64,000 nt of DNA, from NCBI GenBank assembly GCA_039105265.1, contig JAPFFF010000009.1:186001-250000 (forward strand), given 5' to 3'. Source of the stretch: Tritrichomonas musculus (Eukaryota; Parabasalia; Tritrichomonadida; Tritrichomonadidae). Numbering within the stretch: the first letter of the stretch is position 1; each line of letters begins with the position of its first letter. A program made the position numbers and the translations under genes. Of the stretch, positions 1 to 8,157 are shown one piece after another. The notes below the pieces were generated by a model. The model did no database searches and had not been told where the DNA came from. It saw only the letters and a program-made list of their open reading frames with translations.

Positions 1-6
1 AATCAA

Positions 7-864
7 ATGAAAGGAAATATTATTCAAAAAGTTGAAGAATTAATTAATGAGACACTCAGAAAAAGTATGAGAGAAATTGAGGGCGCTTTGATCAAACCAT
101 TATCAGAAAATTATCCGTTTTCATCAAATGGGATATACTTTTTGATTGGACGTCCTGGGGCTGGCAAAAGTTATTGGATTTGGCGCCATATTATGATTAC
201 TGAAAGATTATTTAAACATCCATATTATCATAAAATTTATTTCTGCTCAACGTCTGGTAAAATGGATAAAACCGCCGAAGTTTTGAATAAAAAGATTCAA
301 ACAAAAATAATTTATGTCTCAGAAAAACAATTGATGAGCGTTCTTCAGAAACATTTGAAAAGGAAAATAAAATATTATGCACTTGTCAAACATATCCTCT
401 CAAAAATGAAAGAAACGTCTGATGAGATGAGGCGTTTAATTGAAAAGCATCATTTAACTGACCTTCAAGATAAAATCATTTATATTGCCAGTAAGCTTTG
501 TAAATATGGAACCGCCTCTTATCCATTCAATACTCTGATTATTCTTGATGATTGTGCTGGTTCAGATTTATTGAAAAACGGTAATTCAGAATTTATTAAA
601 TTATTGACAAAGACAAGACATTATAACATAACGTGCATAATGGCATTTCAAACGATAAGATTTGTGCACATAAATGCTAAACGTATGACAACCGATATTA
701 TCTGTTATAGCGGTTATTCAGAAGAAGATTTCACCTCTTTATTGCAGCAAACAAATAACAACTTAAATACAAAGGCAACTGTGCAAGAATACTTGCAACA
801 TAGAGAACCGCATGACAAATTTATCATGAACATAACTGCAAACAAATACTATTTTGAATCTTAA
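7..864 (+). CDS. Polinton packaging ATPase (A32/FtsK-HerA type)
   Basis: This is predicted to be the ATPase that pumps element DNA into a capsid. A P-loop GRPGAGKS lies at residues 48-55, and a Walker B strand LIILDD lies near 177-182 after a hydrophobic stretch, the order expected for the FtsK-HerA packaging ATPases of Polintons and related viruses. At 285 aa it is close to the family's usual size. It is the first gene of a same-strand run that continues with small structural-type proteins and the capsid candidate, with only about 20 bases to the next gene. A relative of its N-terminal part occurs as a fossil at 13512-13826. Confidence in the family is high. Confidence 0.85.
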   Translation: MKGNIIQKVEELINETLRKSMREIEGALIKPLSENYPFSSNGIYFLIGRPGAGKSYWIWRHIMITERLFKHPYYHKIYFCSTSGKMDKTAEVLNKKIQTKIIYVSEKQLMSVLQKHLKRKIKYYALVKHILSKMKETSDEMRRLIEKHHLTDLQDKIIYIASKLCKYGTASYPFNTLIILDDCAGSDLLKNGNSEFIKLLTKTRHYNITCIMAFQTIRFVHINAKRMTTDIICYSGYSEEDFTSLLQQTNNNLNTKATVQEYLQHREPHDKFIMNITANKYYFES

Positions 865-883
865 ACGTTTTATTGAATTTTAA

Positions 884-1282
884 ATGGGATTATTTAGAAA
901 ATGGGCGAGAAGAAGTATTGGCCTTGGAGGTCAATTATTAATGGGAGCAGCAAATTCAGCAACAGGAGGATTAGCAGGTAAATTAGCGGATAATGCAACA
1001 GGAATAATGAAAAATCAATCAGGATTAATAGGCAAAACAATGGGTAGTTTAGGCAAAGCATTTTTAAGCGATAATATGAGAAACAAAATCTCAAATGTAG
1101 CGGATGCAGCAATAAAATACATTCCAAAAGGCAACGTAAGAGAAGCATTAACAAAAATCAATAATCATGCACAAGGAAGAGATGAAAACTATAAAATGCC
1201 AAAACCCGCTAAAACAGAATCGAGTAGTTCAAATAATGCACCAGCACCTATAAATCATGTACATTCATCAAATTATGAATAA
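884..1282 (+). CDS. small Gly/Ala-rich Polinton protein, possible minor virion component
   Basis: This is a 132-residue basic protein. Residues 1-60 are rich in Gly, Ala and Leu with an amphipathic look (starting MGLFRKWARRS), and the C-terminus is polar and Ser/Asn-rich. No enzyme motif is visible. It sits 19 bases after the ATPase gene and before the capsid candidate on the same strand, the usual place for small virion proteins in Polintons. A role as minor virion or membrane-active protein is inference from composition and position. The start codon follows a TTTTAA context like its neighbours. Confidence 0.5.
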   Translation: MGLFRKWARRSIGLGGQLLMGAANSATGGLAGKLADNATGIMKNQSGLIGKTMGSLGKAFLSDNMRNKISNVADAAIKYIPKGNVREALTKINNHAQGRDENYKMPKPAKTESSSSNNAPAPINHVHSSNYE

Positions 1283-1311
1283 TAAGAAAAGTCAATTTTT
1301 TTGAGTTTTAA

Positions 1312-1803
1312 ATGTCAAAACACTTAACAGGCTCAAAACGTTTAGCGGTTATTCAAAGGTGGATAAATGGCCATGACGATCCAGATTGGGAGGTTTTGCC
1401 AACTCGAAAACAAGGAAAGTATATTGTTAAAAAGCGAGAAACACCAATAGAAGAAGAAAAAGAAGAGAAAACTCCAGAAAATGAAGAGAACGAAGTTTTT
1501 GAAGAGGAAGAAGAAAAACCCAAAATGCAAAAACAAAAGTCGAAAAAACTCACAAAAAGTCAAGAAATCGATCCAACGATAAACCTTGAAATCTTAAATC
1601 AGCTCAAATTACTGGGTGATGAAATCAAACGCAAAAGAGAAAAGAAAGAACAAAAACGATTAATTGAAGAAGTAATCTCAAAGAAAACTCCAGCACCAAA
1701 ACAAGCACCTCCTCCTCCTCCTCCTCCAATACAAGAAGAAGAATATTATGAACCACCAATTCCAAGACAAAGACGAAACAGAATCTTTGATGATATTTAT
1801 TAA
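1312..1803 (+). CDS. charged, proline-rich Polinton protein, function unknown
   Basis: This 163-residue protein is not recognised. Residues 1-45 look ordered, with basic residues and Trp. Residues 45-90 are Glu/Lys-rich, 90-125 could form a charged helix, and 130-160 hold a run of seven prolines and a Tyr/Pro tail. It lies between the small Gly-rich gene and the capsid candidate on the same strand with 29-base and 17-base gaps, so a structural or assembly role is plausible. The low-complexity middle means similarity searches would give weak chance hits. Confidence 0.5.
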   Translation: MSKHLTGSKRLAVIQRWINGHDDPDWEVLPTRKQGKYIVKKRETPIEEEKEEKTPENEENEVFEEEEEKPKMQKQKSKKLTKSQEIDPTINLEILNQLKLLGDEIKRKREKKEQKRLIEEVISKKTPAPKQAPPPPPPPIQEEEYYEPPIPRQRRNRIFDDIY

Positions 1804-1820
1804 CTTTTTTTATTCAAGAA

Positions 1821-3497
1821 ATGATTAATCATGAGGTTTATATGAAAACATCAGCTGAAGTTTGTTCGCAAATTGCGTCATATTTTGATGTTGTAGATAG
1901 CTGTATTGCCACTTCTGATACAAACAAACAGTATTCAATTAATCCACAAACATCATATTCGCCTTCACCTCCAATAAAACAAGGGTCATATACAAGTGTT
2001 ATTATTTCTCCAAATACACACAATACAGCTGACATCTATAATGGTTTTATTCGTGCTGATCTAAAAGTGACAATGAATATAAATGAAAAGATACCAGATT
2101 TGAGTGATATTGGCGGTTATCCATTCAATAAAATCTGGTTTGGATTCAAAGATGCAAGAGATGCTATTGAAAAATATGAAATAGTAGCTAATGGAATAAC
2201 GATATATACACAAAATTTTGGTTGTGAAGAATCGTTCTTAACTGCATGTTGTGCGAATGAAACAACAAAGAGAGCAGATGTATACTCAAAGGCAAGACAT
2301 AAAGATATATGGAATAATAATTTTGCCACTCGTTGCGGAATAGTAATTAATTGGCCAAACGAAGATTTAACAGCAACATTTACGATTCATTTAAAAATTG
2401 ATTTGCGTAGATTCTTGCCATTATCAAATATAAAATATTTACCAGCTTTTGCAGGAAAACTCGAATTAAGATTATATTTCTCATGTGCTGGTATGCTTTG
2501 TTGTCCATGTGGACCATCAAGATCTTTACTTGCTCAACCATCTCTTGCAAATAAATATACTTTTTCTGCGATCACTAATGAATTCACACCTGTTGGCGAT
2601 GATGTTAAAATATGGACTTCAAGTACATCAGCTAATTCATCAGGCCAAGCATCAGGAAAGACAGATGAAGCTGAAATATTAGCATCAGAAACACCATATA
2701 CTATTTATTCTGGTTTACGAAAATTCCAAGTCTATGAGTATGAAATCACTGAATGCTCATCAATTATTCCATGTTTTGGCATAAACAATGAGATTTATCA
2801 ACAATTGGTTCAGCGTTATTCAAATCCACAACATCCACTCACATTTCCAACTCAAACATTGTCATTTTACACCTGCACTCAAGCATTAAAACAAATCCAA
2901 GACAAAACAACAGTCACTGTCACTCCAAGATTTGTTGATTCTATCTTTTGTTTGTTCCCTCTTCATCAACGTCATCATACATATTTCAAAAATCCACTTT
3001 TTAAACATTTCCAATTGAATTGTGGCGGTTATGGCAATATTCCAGCCAAATCTTTCGGAACAGATGGTGAATATCCAGAATTCATTGAATATAGTCAAAA
3101 TGCAATGAATATGAATGGTGAACAAACCGGTTTCAATAAAGAGGTTATCGCTTCATTATGTAATGTAAGTAAACCTTTAGCCAATATAACAGGTTTATAT
3201 CCAAACGATAGGACTTCATTCTTTATCGGTTTTGCGACAGAAACAGATGGGACATATCAACAGGGCCTTACAAGTTTATCACCAATTAACTTCGAAATAA
3301 TCGTCACACAGGAACATGCACAAATAAAAGATCCAAATGATAAATCAGAGAATTATAAAAAGCATTTTTCTCAAATAGTCGATACGCCACCAATATTAGG
3401 TTTATTAGTTGATGCTTCTATTTCGATTTTAGTGCAGCCCAATGGCATGCCCCCACTGGTTCGAATTGGGAATTATGACATTACAACTCCTGAATAA
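1821..3497 (+). CDS. candidate Polinton major capsid protein
   Basis: At 558 aa it has the length expected of a double jelly-roll major capsid protein. The composition is mostly beta-type, with many alternating hydrophobic strands, aromatic residues, Pro-Gly turns and scattered cysteines, and there is no enzyme motif. Two blocks read like jelly-roll strands: an N-terminal one near residues 74-90 (FIRADLKVTMNIN) and one near 200-225 (ending KLELRLYFS). It is the longest gene in the structural cluster beside the packaging ATPase, which is where Polintons keep this gene. The call is by size, composition and position; a structure prediction would be decisive. The annotated start may be residue 1 or the Met at residue 8. 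Confidence 0.6.
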   Translation: MINHEVYMKTSAEVCSQIASYFDVVDSCIATSDTNKQYSINPQTSYSPSPPIKQGSYTSVIISPNTHNTADIYNGFIRADLKVTMNINEKIPDLSDIGGYPFNKIWFGFKDARDAIEKYEIVANGITIYTQNFGCEESFLTACCANETTKRADVYSKARHKDIWNNNFATRCGIVINWPNEDLTATFTIHLKIDLRRFLPLSNIKYLPAFAGKLELRLYFSCAGMLCCPCGPSRSLLAQPSLANKYTFSAITNEFTPVGDDVKIWTSSTSANSSGQASGKTDEAEILASETPYTIYSGLRKFQVYEYEITECSSIIPCFGINNEIYQQLVQRYSNPQHPLTFPTQTLSFYTCTQALKQIQDKTTVTVTPRFVDSIFCLFPLHQRHHTYFKNPLFKHFQLNCGGYGNIPAKSFGTDGEYPEFIEYSQNAMNMNGEQTGFNKEVIASLCNVSKPLANITGLYPNDRTSFFIGFATETDGTYQQGLTSLSPINFEIIVTQEHAQIKDPNDKSENYKKHFSQIVDTPPILGLLVDASISILVQPNGMPPLVRIGNYDITTPE

Positions 3498-3519
3498 AAT
3501 AGAATTTTTCTTTACTTAA

Positions 3520-3951
3520 ATGGCTAATGATTATAAATCCCCAAATGCAGAGATTGTTGGAAGAGAAGGAGTAATGTATAATGAGAATACAGAAAAAGTG
3601 CGATTTGTCAAAGGCAAACATTATGGTATCTTTTCGAACGATAACACTTATGCTGTCACTTTTAATCCCAAGGTCAATTTGCCACCAACGATAGTTCGAG
3701 AAAATAAACCTGTACGTCCTCCACCAACTAATCAGCACACAACAAAAGGACTTCATGAACCACCAGTAAGCTTAACTGACGGAAAACATTATATTCACCA
3801 TGGATATGTGAAAAAACCGCCACTTTTGCCTCCTTACCTGAAAAAGCCAGAAGATTTAGCTCAAATACAAGGATTAGCAGATGAAAATAATAAAGGATCA
3901 ATAATATATGGACCTAAACACTCAGTTATAATTAAAAATAATATCTATTAA
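3520..3951 (+). CDS. unknown Polinton protein downstream of capsid candidate
   Basis: This is an unrecognised 143-residue protein rich in Pro, Lys, His and Tyr, with several PP pairs in the second half and no hydrophobic segment long enough to span a membrane. It is the last gene of the rightward run and begins 22 bases after the capsid candidate, with TTAA directly before its ATG as in most genes of this element. A minor virion protein is possible, but nothing in the sequence proves it. Confidence 0.5.
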   Translation: MANDYKSPNAEIVGREGVMYNENTEKVRFVKGKHYGIFSNDNTYAVTFNPKVNLPPTIVRENKPVRPPPTNQHTTKGLHEPPVSLTDGKHYIHHGYVKKPPLLPPYLKKPEDLAQIQGLADENNKGSIIYGPKHSVIIKNNIY

Positions 3952-3971
3952 ATTAAATTAATTTTTATTAA

Positions 3972-4421
3972 TTAAATTATTTTTTCTTCTTCTTTTTCTT
4001 TTTCTTCTTTCTTTTCTTCATCCTCTTCTTTTTCATCATCAGAAGAAAAATTAAAAGGACTATTGTCAGAATCAGTACTGATCATTTTAATATATTTTGG
4101 TTCTTTCTTCTTCTTCTCTTTTTTCTCTTCTTTTTCTTCTTCTTTTTCTTCTTTCTTTTCTTCTTCTTCTTCTTCTTCCATTTCTTTATATCTTTTTTCT
4201 GCTTCATTCATTTGAATCCATACATTTATTAGTCTTTTTGTAGCTATTTCTTGGTTTCTCAGTTTGCAGTATCGAACCATCATGAGTGGAATTATCTGTT
4301 CTATTTTATAAATCGGGATCTCTTCTGTTTCTTGTTCTAATATAGCACGGATGTCTTCTATGAGGGGCATGAGCTCTTTTTGGATCTGAGCTAATTCATG
4401 GGCATGTTGTTGGATGGACAT
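3972..4421 (-). CDS. coiled-coil protein with acidic-lysine tail (Polinton)
   Basis: This 149-residue protein has an N-terminal helical half (residues 1-85, heptad-like spacing of Leu/Ile) and a C-terminal half made almost wholly of Glu, Lys and Asp with a short Ser/Asp break. The real signal is in the N-terminal half; the tail is low complexity. It converges with the preceding rightward gene, leaving 20 bases between the two stops, so it opens a leftward transcription unit of its own. Function unknown. Confidence 0.45.
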   Translation of the reverse strand: MSIQQHAHELAQIQKELMPLIEDIRAILEQETEEIPIYKIEQIIPLMMVRYCKLRNQEIATKRLINVWIQMNEAEKRYKEMEEEEEEEKKEEKEEEKEEKKEKKKKEPKYIKMISTDSDNSPFNFSSDDEKEEDEEKKEEKEKEEEKII

Positions 4422-4541
4422 TATATAAGTGTGATTTGATTATTCTTTCTAAAGTTTTCTTCTTAAATAAATGGCCGGCTACTTATGATAATTCAGAAGT
4501 TAATTGGTCCTTTAAAATTTTAAGGTTTATCTCCAAGACAA

Positions 4542-5063
4542 ATGATCAAGAAGAGAACAAACGCAACTGGTGTTAACGCAAATATGGCATTGGAGCCAAC
4601 CGCAGCATCGTCATCGACTTCAAATATAAATAATAATATTATTATAAATAAACGAGAAGATGGGAAGGAGGAGATAGTCATAACAAGAGACGTGAATGCT
4701 CAAATAGAACCGGAAATCAAAGAAACAGACGCAAAAAGTGTGATTTTAGAAACATATGCTCAAATACTTTTAAATCAGGATAAAGCATTATTAAGCAATT
4801 TAATCTCTAAGCATTCTATTATTGTCCCTAAAGAGTGCTTAGAAGAAATCATAAAAGCAATTCTCAAAGTCACAGAAGTCGAAGTACATCATGATGAAGA
4901 TATTGGTTGTTGTGCCGGAAAAGCAAACCCAATTCGAAGAATAGAAGCCATTAAAATACTCAAAGAGAACGGCGAAATCATCACTGACTTCAAACAAGTC
5001 TATAATAAAGAATATAATGAATTAGTAAACAATTATCATTTATGTTTAAAGTTTTGCATTTAA
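4542..5063 (+). CDS. unknown Polinton protein, 173 aa
   Basis: No family was recognised. The first 45 residues are Asn/Ser/Thr-rich and probably disordered. Residues 60-173 look like a folded, mainly helical domain with a CC pair and other Cys/His residues near 118-125, which could bind metal but do not form a clear zinc-finger pattern. It is isolated between two leftward genes and converges with the helicase gene (17 bases between ends). A second Met at residue 14 is another possible start. Confidence 0.45.
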   Translation: MIKKRTNATGVNANMALEPTAASSSTSNINNNIIINKREDGKEEIVITRDVNAQIEPEIKETDAKSVILETYAQILLNQDKALLSNLISKHSIIVPKECLEEIIKAILKVTEVEVHHDEDIGCCAGKANPIRRIEAIKILKENGEIITDFKQVYNKEYNELVNNYHLCLKFCI

Positions 5064-5079
5064 ATGTTTATTAATTAAG

Positions 5080-6147
5080 CTATTTATTTTTATTTGTGAA
5101 TAGCTCAATCATCTCATTTTTGAGCTGATAGCATTCTTCTTGTGAGCCTAATATCCTCTTTTCTCGGCAGTACTTAAGAACACTGATTCTAAACTTTTGT
5201 TGTGTTCCTGGTGCAAAACCGATCTCTGTACACCACATTTTGTATGTCTCAAAGACTGTTTTTCGTGGAAAACCCTTTTTGAACTGAATCAGATTCTTCT
5301 GAATGAACATGAAATAAGGGTTCTTGAAAAAATTAATGATATCAGTCTTTTCATTCGTGAGAGGAATCACACTTGGATCAAAGAGAGATATATCATGATA
5401 ACCAAAGAACGAGAGAAGATTCGAATAGAACTCTGGAGTGAACGATCGATATAATTGTTTAAAATACTCGCAATCTCCTCTCTTCTCTGATGATGTCTCC
5501 ATAACTAAAAATCTTCTATCATCTTCTTCGATTTTTAGTGGCGCAAAGTTGTTTGAGAGAAAAATAAAGTTTGCCACGTTCTGCTGAGTGAAGACATCAT
5601 GGAACTTTTTGTGTATGTCGATTGAATCTTCTGTTATCAATGTCTTCAACATTTCAGGGTCATATTTCTTATTATTGATAAAACTTTTCACTTCATTGCA
5701 CACAAGGAGCATCTTGTACATGATGCTGCTGTTAAAATCGCCAGTAATGTGTTCAAGTTTGCAATTCTTATTTGCATATGAACCAAACAAATTGCAAATG
5801 GTGTCAGTGAACGTGTTCTTCCCTGTGCCTTGTATACCTGTGATTATTATTGATGTCTTTGTCTTCTGGCCAACTTTCTGCACAATGAATGATATCCAAT
5901 TGATAACGTATTCATAGATTTCGTGTCTTTTGTTGCAAATAACTTGCTCTATGTGAGTTAAGAATGGCTGAATCAATTCCATCTTGATTTCTCTTTGAGG
6001 CACAGGGAAATATTCAAATCCTTGAAAGAAAGTGAACGCATTCTCTCTCCCAGGAAAGAATGTTAATTGTTCATACATGATAAAGTTCTTATTCATTCCT
6101 GTATTTAAGATTTTGTCAGCTGTCACTTTTCCAACATTAATCGTCAT
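5080..6147 (-). CDS. SF3 helicase (D5-like), Polinton replication protein
   Basis: This is predicted to be a superfamily 3 helicase used in element DNA replication. Walker A GIQGTGKN is at residues 104-111, the Walker B-type strand MLLVCNEV at 146-153, motif C NFIFLSNN at 193-200, and an arginine-finger-like EDDRRFLV follows at 208-215. This order and spacing are the hallmark of virus SF3 helicases such as the D5 family. No primase domain is visible in its 355 residues; the neighbouring leftward gene at 6166-6840 might supply an accessory domain, but this is a guess. SF3 helicases are found in some Polintons alongside a protein-primed polymerase. Confidence 0.8.
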   Translation of the reverse strand: MTINVGKVTADKILNTGMNKNFIMYEQLTFFPGRENAFTFFQGFEYFPVPQREIKMELIQPFLTHIEQVICNKRHEIYEYVINWISFIVQKVGQKTKTSIIITGIQGTGKNTFTDTICNLFGSYANKNCKLEHITGDFNSSIMYKMLLVCNEVKSFINNKKYDPEMLKTLITEDSIDIHKKFHDVFTQQNVANFIFLSNNFAPLKIEEDDRRFLVMETSSEKRGDCEYFKQLYRSFTPEFYSNLLSFFGYHDISLFDPSVIPLTNEKTDIINFFKNPYFMFIQKNLIQFKKGFPRKTVFETYKMWCTEIGFAPGTQQKFRISVLKYCREKRILGSQEECYQLKNEMIELFTNKNK

Positions 6148-6165
6148 TAATTTGTGCTTGAGTTG

Positions 6166-6840
6166 TTATGCTGTTGTCATCACTAATTGTGCTCGTCTAT
6201 AGGATGGATCTCTGACTTTCATCAAGATTAATGGAGGAGTGATGTCTATTTGACAAATCACTTTCTTAAGATCTGTCATGAATTCCCCTACTCTTATTAT
6301 TGAACGGTCATTTATTGTGCTGACATAATTCTTCTTTCTTATGCTCGTTAATGTGAAATCATTGTGTGTTTCAATGTGTGCACTGTCGTCTATTTTGTTT
6401 CTGAAATAAGTTTCGAGCATATAGTGTCTTTGCCTTTGAGGGAGACAATTTAGAAAAGAGAACAGCCACTCATTGCTCATTATTGGAAAATTATTTGTCC
6501 ATCTGTCTGTTATAAAAGCAGGATCATTTTCTTGTCTTTGACACCACCATTCTTTCACTATTCCAATAATAAAATCAAAAGTGTATGGTGCATAATTGGC
6601 TGAATCATAAATGAACCGTAAATTAAATTCGATTGGAGCGATTAGTGAATAGAGGGCTAAAATGTCTTCCCTTTTGAGCTTGATTGGACTATTGTTAACC
6701 TCAAGATCGTTATCTTTGATATCTGGTTCATAAGAACTGAAAACGTTTTCGATTATAATTTGGTTTTCTGTTGGGTCATTGTACAAAAAAGGATCGATAT
6801 CTTCTTCTTCGGTTAAATCGATAAATTGTGGATTTAACAT
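6166..6840 (-). CDS. unknown protein upstream of SF3 helicase
   Basis: This 224-residue protein starts with an acidic segment (residues 1-50) and continues with a folded, Trp- and aromatic-rich domain. It has no recognised motif. It is transcribed toward the helicase gene with 18 bases between them, so the two are likely expressed together and may act in the same replication step. A primase-like role was considered, but the expected acidic catalytic pattern is not evident. The start is preceded by TTAAA as for other genes of the element. Confidence 0.5.
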   Translation of the reverse strand: MLNPQFIDLTEEEDIDPFLYNDPTENQIIIENVFSSYEPDIKDNDLEVNNSPIKLKREDILALYSLIAPIEFNLRFIYDSANYAPYTFDFIIGIVKEWWCQRQENDPAFITDRWTNNFPIMSNEWLFSFLNCLPQRQRHYMLETYFRNKIDDSAHIETHNDFTLTSIRKKNYVSTINDRSIIRVGEFMTDLKKVICQIDITPPLILMKVRDPSYRRAQLVMTTA

Positions 6841-6889
6841 TTTAATGAGTGATGAGATTTTTTAATTTTTTTTCTTCTTTTCAAATTAA

Positions 6890-7126
6890 ATGGCCGGACG
6901 ACTCGATTTTTCAGAATTTAATGAAACAGATATTATCAAAAAGCTCAGTCACTCAGAAAGTATTGAGAACTTGAAAAATGAAGAGCATAAAAGAGGAAGA
7001 AAACAAAAATATGCCACTGATGAAGAAAGGCATGAAGCAAGAAAACAACAACAAAAAGCTTATAGGGAAAGAAAGAAAAAAGAAATAGAAGAATTAAAAG
7101 AAAAAGTTAAAGAATTTATTAAATAA
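6890..7126 (+). CDS. bZIP-like small basic DNA-binding protein (Polinton)
   Basis: A 78-residue protein. Residues 35-70 form a long basic helix with an AT-hook-like RGRKQK at the start and a bZIP-type basic region (EARKQQQKAYRERKKKE) followed by only about two leucine-zipper heptads. It would bind DNA, probably AT-rich, as a dimer. It is convergent with the next leftward gene, which its end overlaps by 8 bases. A transcription or packaging role in the element is inferred from the basic region alone. Confidence 0.55.
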   Translation: MAGRLDFSEFNETDIIKKLSHSESIENLKNEEHKRGRKQKYATDEERHEARKQQQKAYRERKKKEIEELKEKVKEFIK

Positions 7127-7388
7127 CCGTTCCATCTGCTTTTATGACTTTAATCTTTTTAATAATTATTGGCCACAAGATATCAAGGTGTTCATCGAAC
7201 CATAGAATTAAAAGGACTTTATTTTTTTTGCTTTTTGATGGAATTGGAATATTGGATACAAAAGATAAGATTTTGGCCATAGAAAACAATTGATTAAAAT
7301 TGATTTTAGGTCCATACCTTTCTGTTAATTTTTTCCAGGCCATACAAGAATAAGGACCGAAATCAGGATCTATCTCTCTCTTAGACAT
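7119..7388 (-). CDS. small possible winged-helix protein (Polinton)
   Basis: An 89-residue protein. The block around residues 55-80 (KKNKVLLILWFDEHLDIL) resembles the final helix-strand part of an Ets/initiator-binding-type winged helix that I associate with trichomonad proteins; this is recalled resemblance, not a search result. Its start codon lies three bases from the first unit of a palindromic repeat array (7391-7585), so if it binds DNA it could control its own promoter through those repeats. The alternative is an unrelated small virion protein. Confidence 0.45.
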   Translation of the reverse strand: MSKREIDPDFGPYSCMAWKKLTERYGPKINFNQLFSMAKILSFVSNIPIPSKSKKNKVLLILWFDEHLDILWPIIIKKIKVIKADGTVI

Positions 7389-7390
7389 TT

Positions 7391-7587
7391 GTCTATTAGA
7401 CTAGATAAAATTTTTCAATAATTTACCTTGTCTATTTGACAAGATAAATTATTGAAATTACCTTGGTCAAAAATATTTGAATGATTTACCTTGTCTATTA
7501 GACTAGATAAAATTTTTGAATATTTACCTTGTCTATTAGACTAGATAAAATTTTTCAATAATTTACCTTGTCTATTAGACTAGATAA
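7391..7587. repeat. five-unit palindromic repeat array
   Basis: Four copies of GTCTATTAGACTAGATAAA (from 7391, 7493, 7531 and 7570) and one variant with CTTGTC...GACAAG (7428-7444) occur in under 200 bases, most preceded by TTTACCTT. The core GTCTA-T-TAGAC is itself a perfect palindrome around one base. Spacings are irregular (about 38-65 bases) because of AT-rich linkers. Placed at the start of the leftward gene at 7119-7388 and behind the gene at 7630-8133, it looks like an operator cluster or replication iterons. Confidence 0.8.
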
Positions 7588-7629
7588 ATATTCAAAAAAA
7601 AATTTAATAGAAAAATTCAAAAATTAAAT

Positions 7630-8133
7630 TTATTTATTAGAATATTTTATGGTATAAATAGTAATTCGCTTTTTCGAATTAAGATATGATCTTTTTTTGC
7701 TAAATAATAATAAAATCTCTCTTAATTTTCCTAATCCTACATTTGTTAATTTTTTATTGAAAAAACTATTATAATTATCTCTTAAATCAGATGAATAATA
7801 ATTATCATATATTAATGAACCATAGAACCTTAAAAACTTATCATCTATTTGATTTTTTATTATCTCGGGTATAGGTGGTTTTTTGTTTATTTCAAACTTT
7901 GAGGGCTCTCCATCTGGTGTCGATACATGAAGCCTACGTTGTATTTGATTTGCAAGTGTAATCATCTCTTGATCATTTTTATAATATATTTTATTTTCTT
8001 TCTTTTTGATTTCTGGATGAATCGCGTTTAATATTGTTTTTTCGTCTTCGTTTAAATAAGAATTAATCGGATTTTCGAAATACTCGATTTGTTCTGTTTC
8101 ATCCCAATTGTCGATCTCGAAAAACTCGGACAT
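7630..8133 (-). CDS. unknown Polinton-edge protein, 167 aa
   Basis: No family was recognised. The protein is polar, rich in Asn, Lys and Ile, with an acidic N-terminus (MSEFFEIDNWDE) and a basic C-terminus. I chose the internal Met at 8133 rather than the one at 8157 because it is preceded by TTTTTTA, the context seen before most genes of this element. It is the outermost gene of the left Polinton piece; beyond it the sequence becomes anonymous AT-rich DNA. Confidence 0.4.
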   Translation of the reverse strand: MSEFFEIDNWDETEQIEYFENPINSYLNEDEKTILNAIHPEIKKKENKIYYKNDQEMITLANQIQRRLHVSTPDGEPSKFEINKKPPIPEIIKNQIDDKFLRFYGSLIYDNYYSSDLRDNYNSFFNKKLTNVGLGKLREILLLFSKKRSYLNSKKRITIYTIKYSNK

Positions 8134-8157
8134 TAAAAAAGTATGAAACTTTTTCAA

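Larger units (their letters stand above)
1..8133. mobile_element. Polinton/Maverick element, right part
   Basis: This is a Polinton-type virus-like DNA element cut by the left window edge. The parts seen are an FtsK/HerA-type packaging ATPase, a major capsid candidate, an SF3 helicase, small basic regulators and several unknown genes on both strands with short spacers. DNA polymerase B, integrase and protease are not in this piece and would lie to the left. The genes shown are long and open, so this part looks whole and probably young. No terminal inverted repeat was identified, so the right boundary (somewhere after about 8133) is not fixed. Family assignment rests on the ATPase plus capsid plus helicase combination. 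Confidence 0.8.

Noticed and set aside
6166-6840. Primase domain partner of the SF3 helicase
   Set aside because: The expected acidic metal-binding pattern was not visible, so only 'unknown' is claimed.
7391-7587. CRISPR array
   Set aside because: Units are palindromic with irregular AT-rich spacers that are themselves alike; there are no cas genes and the host is eukaryotic.
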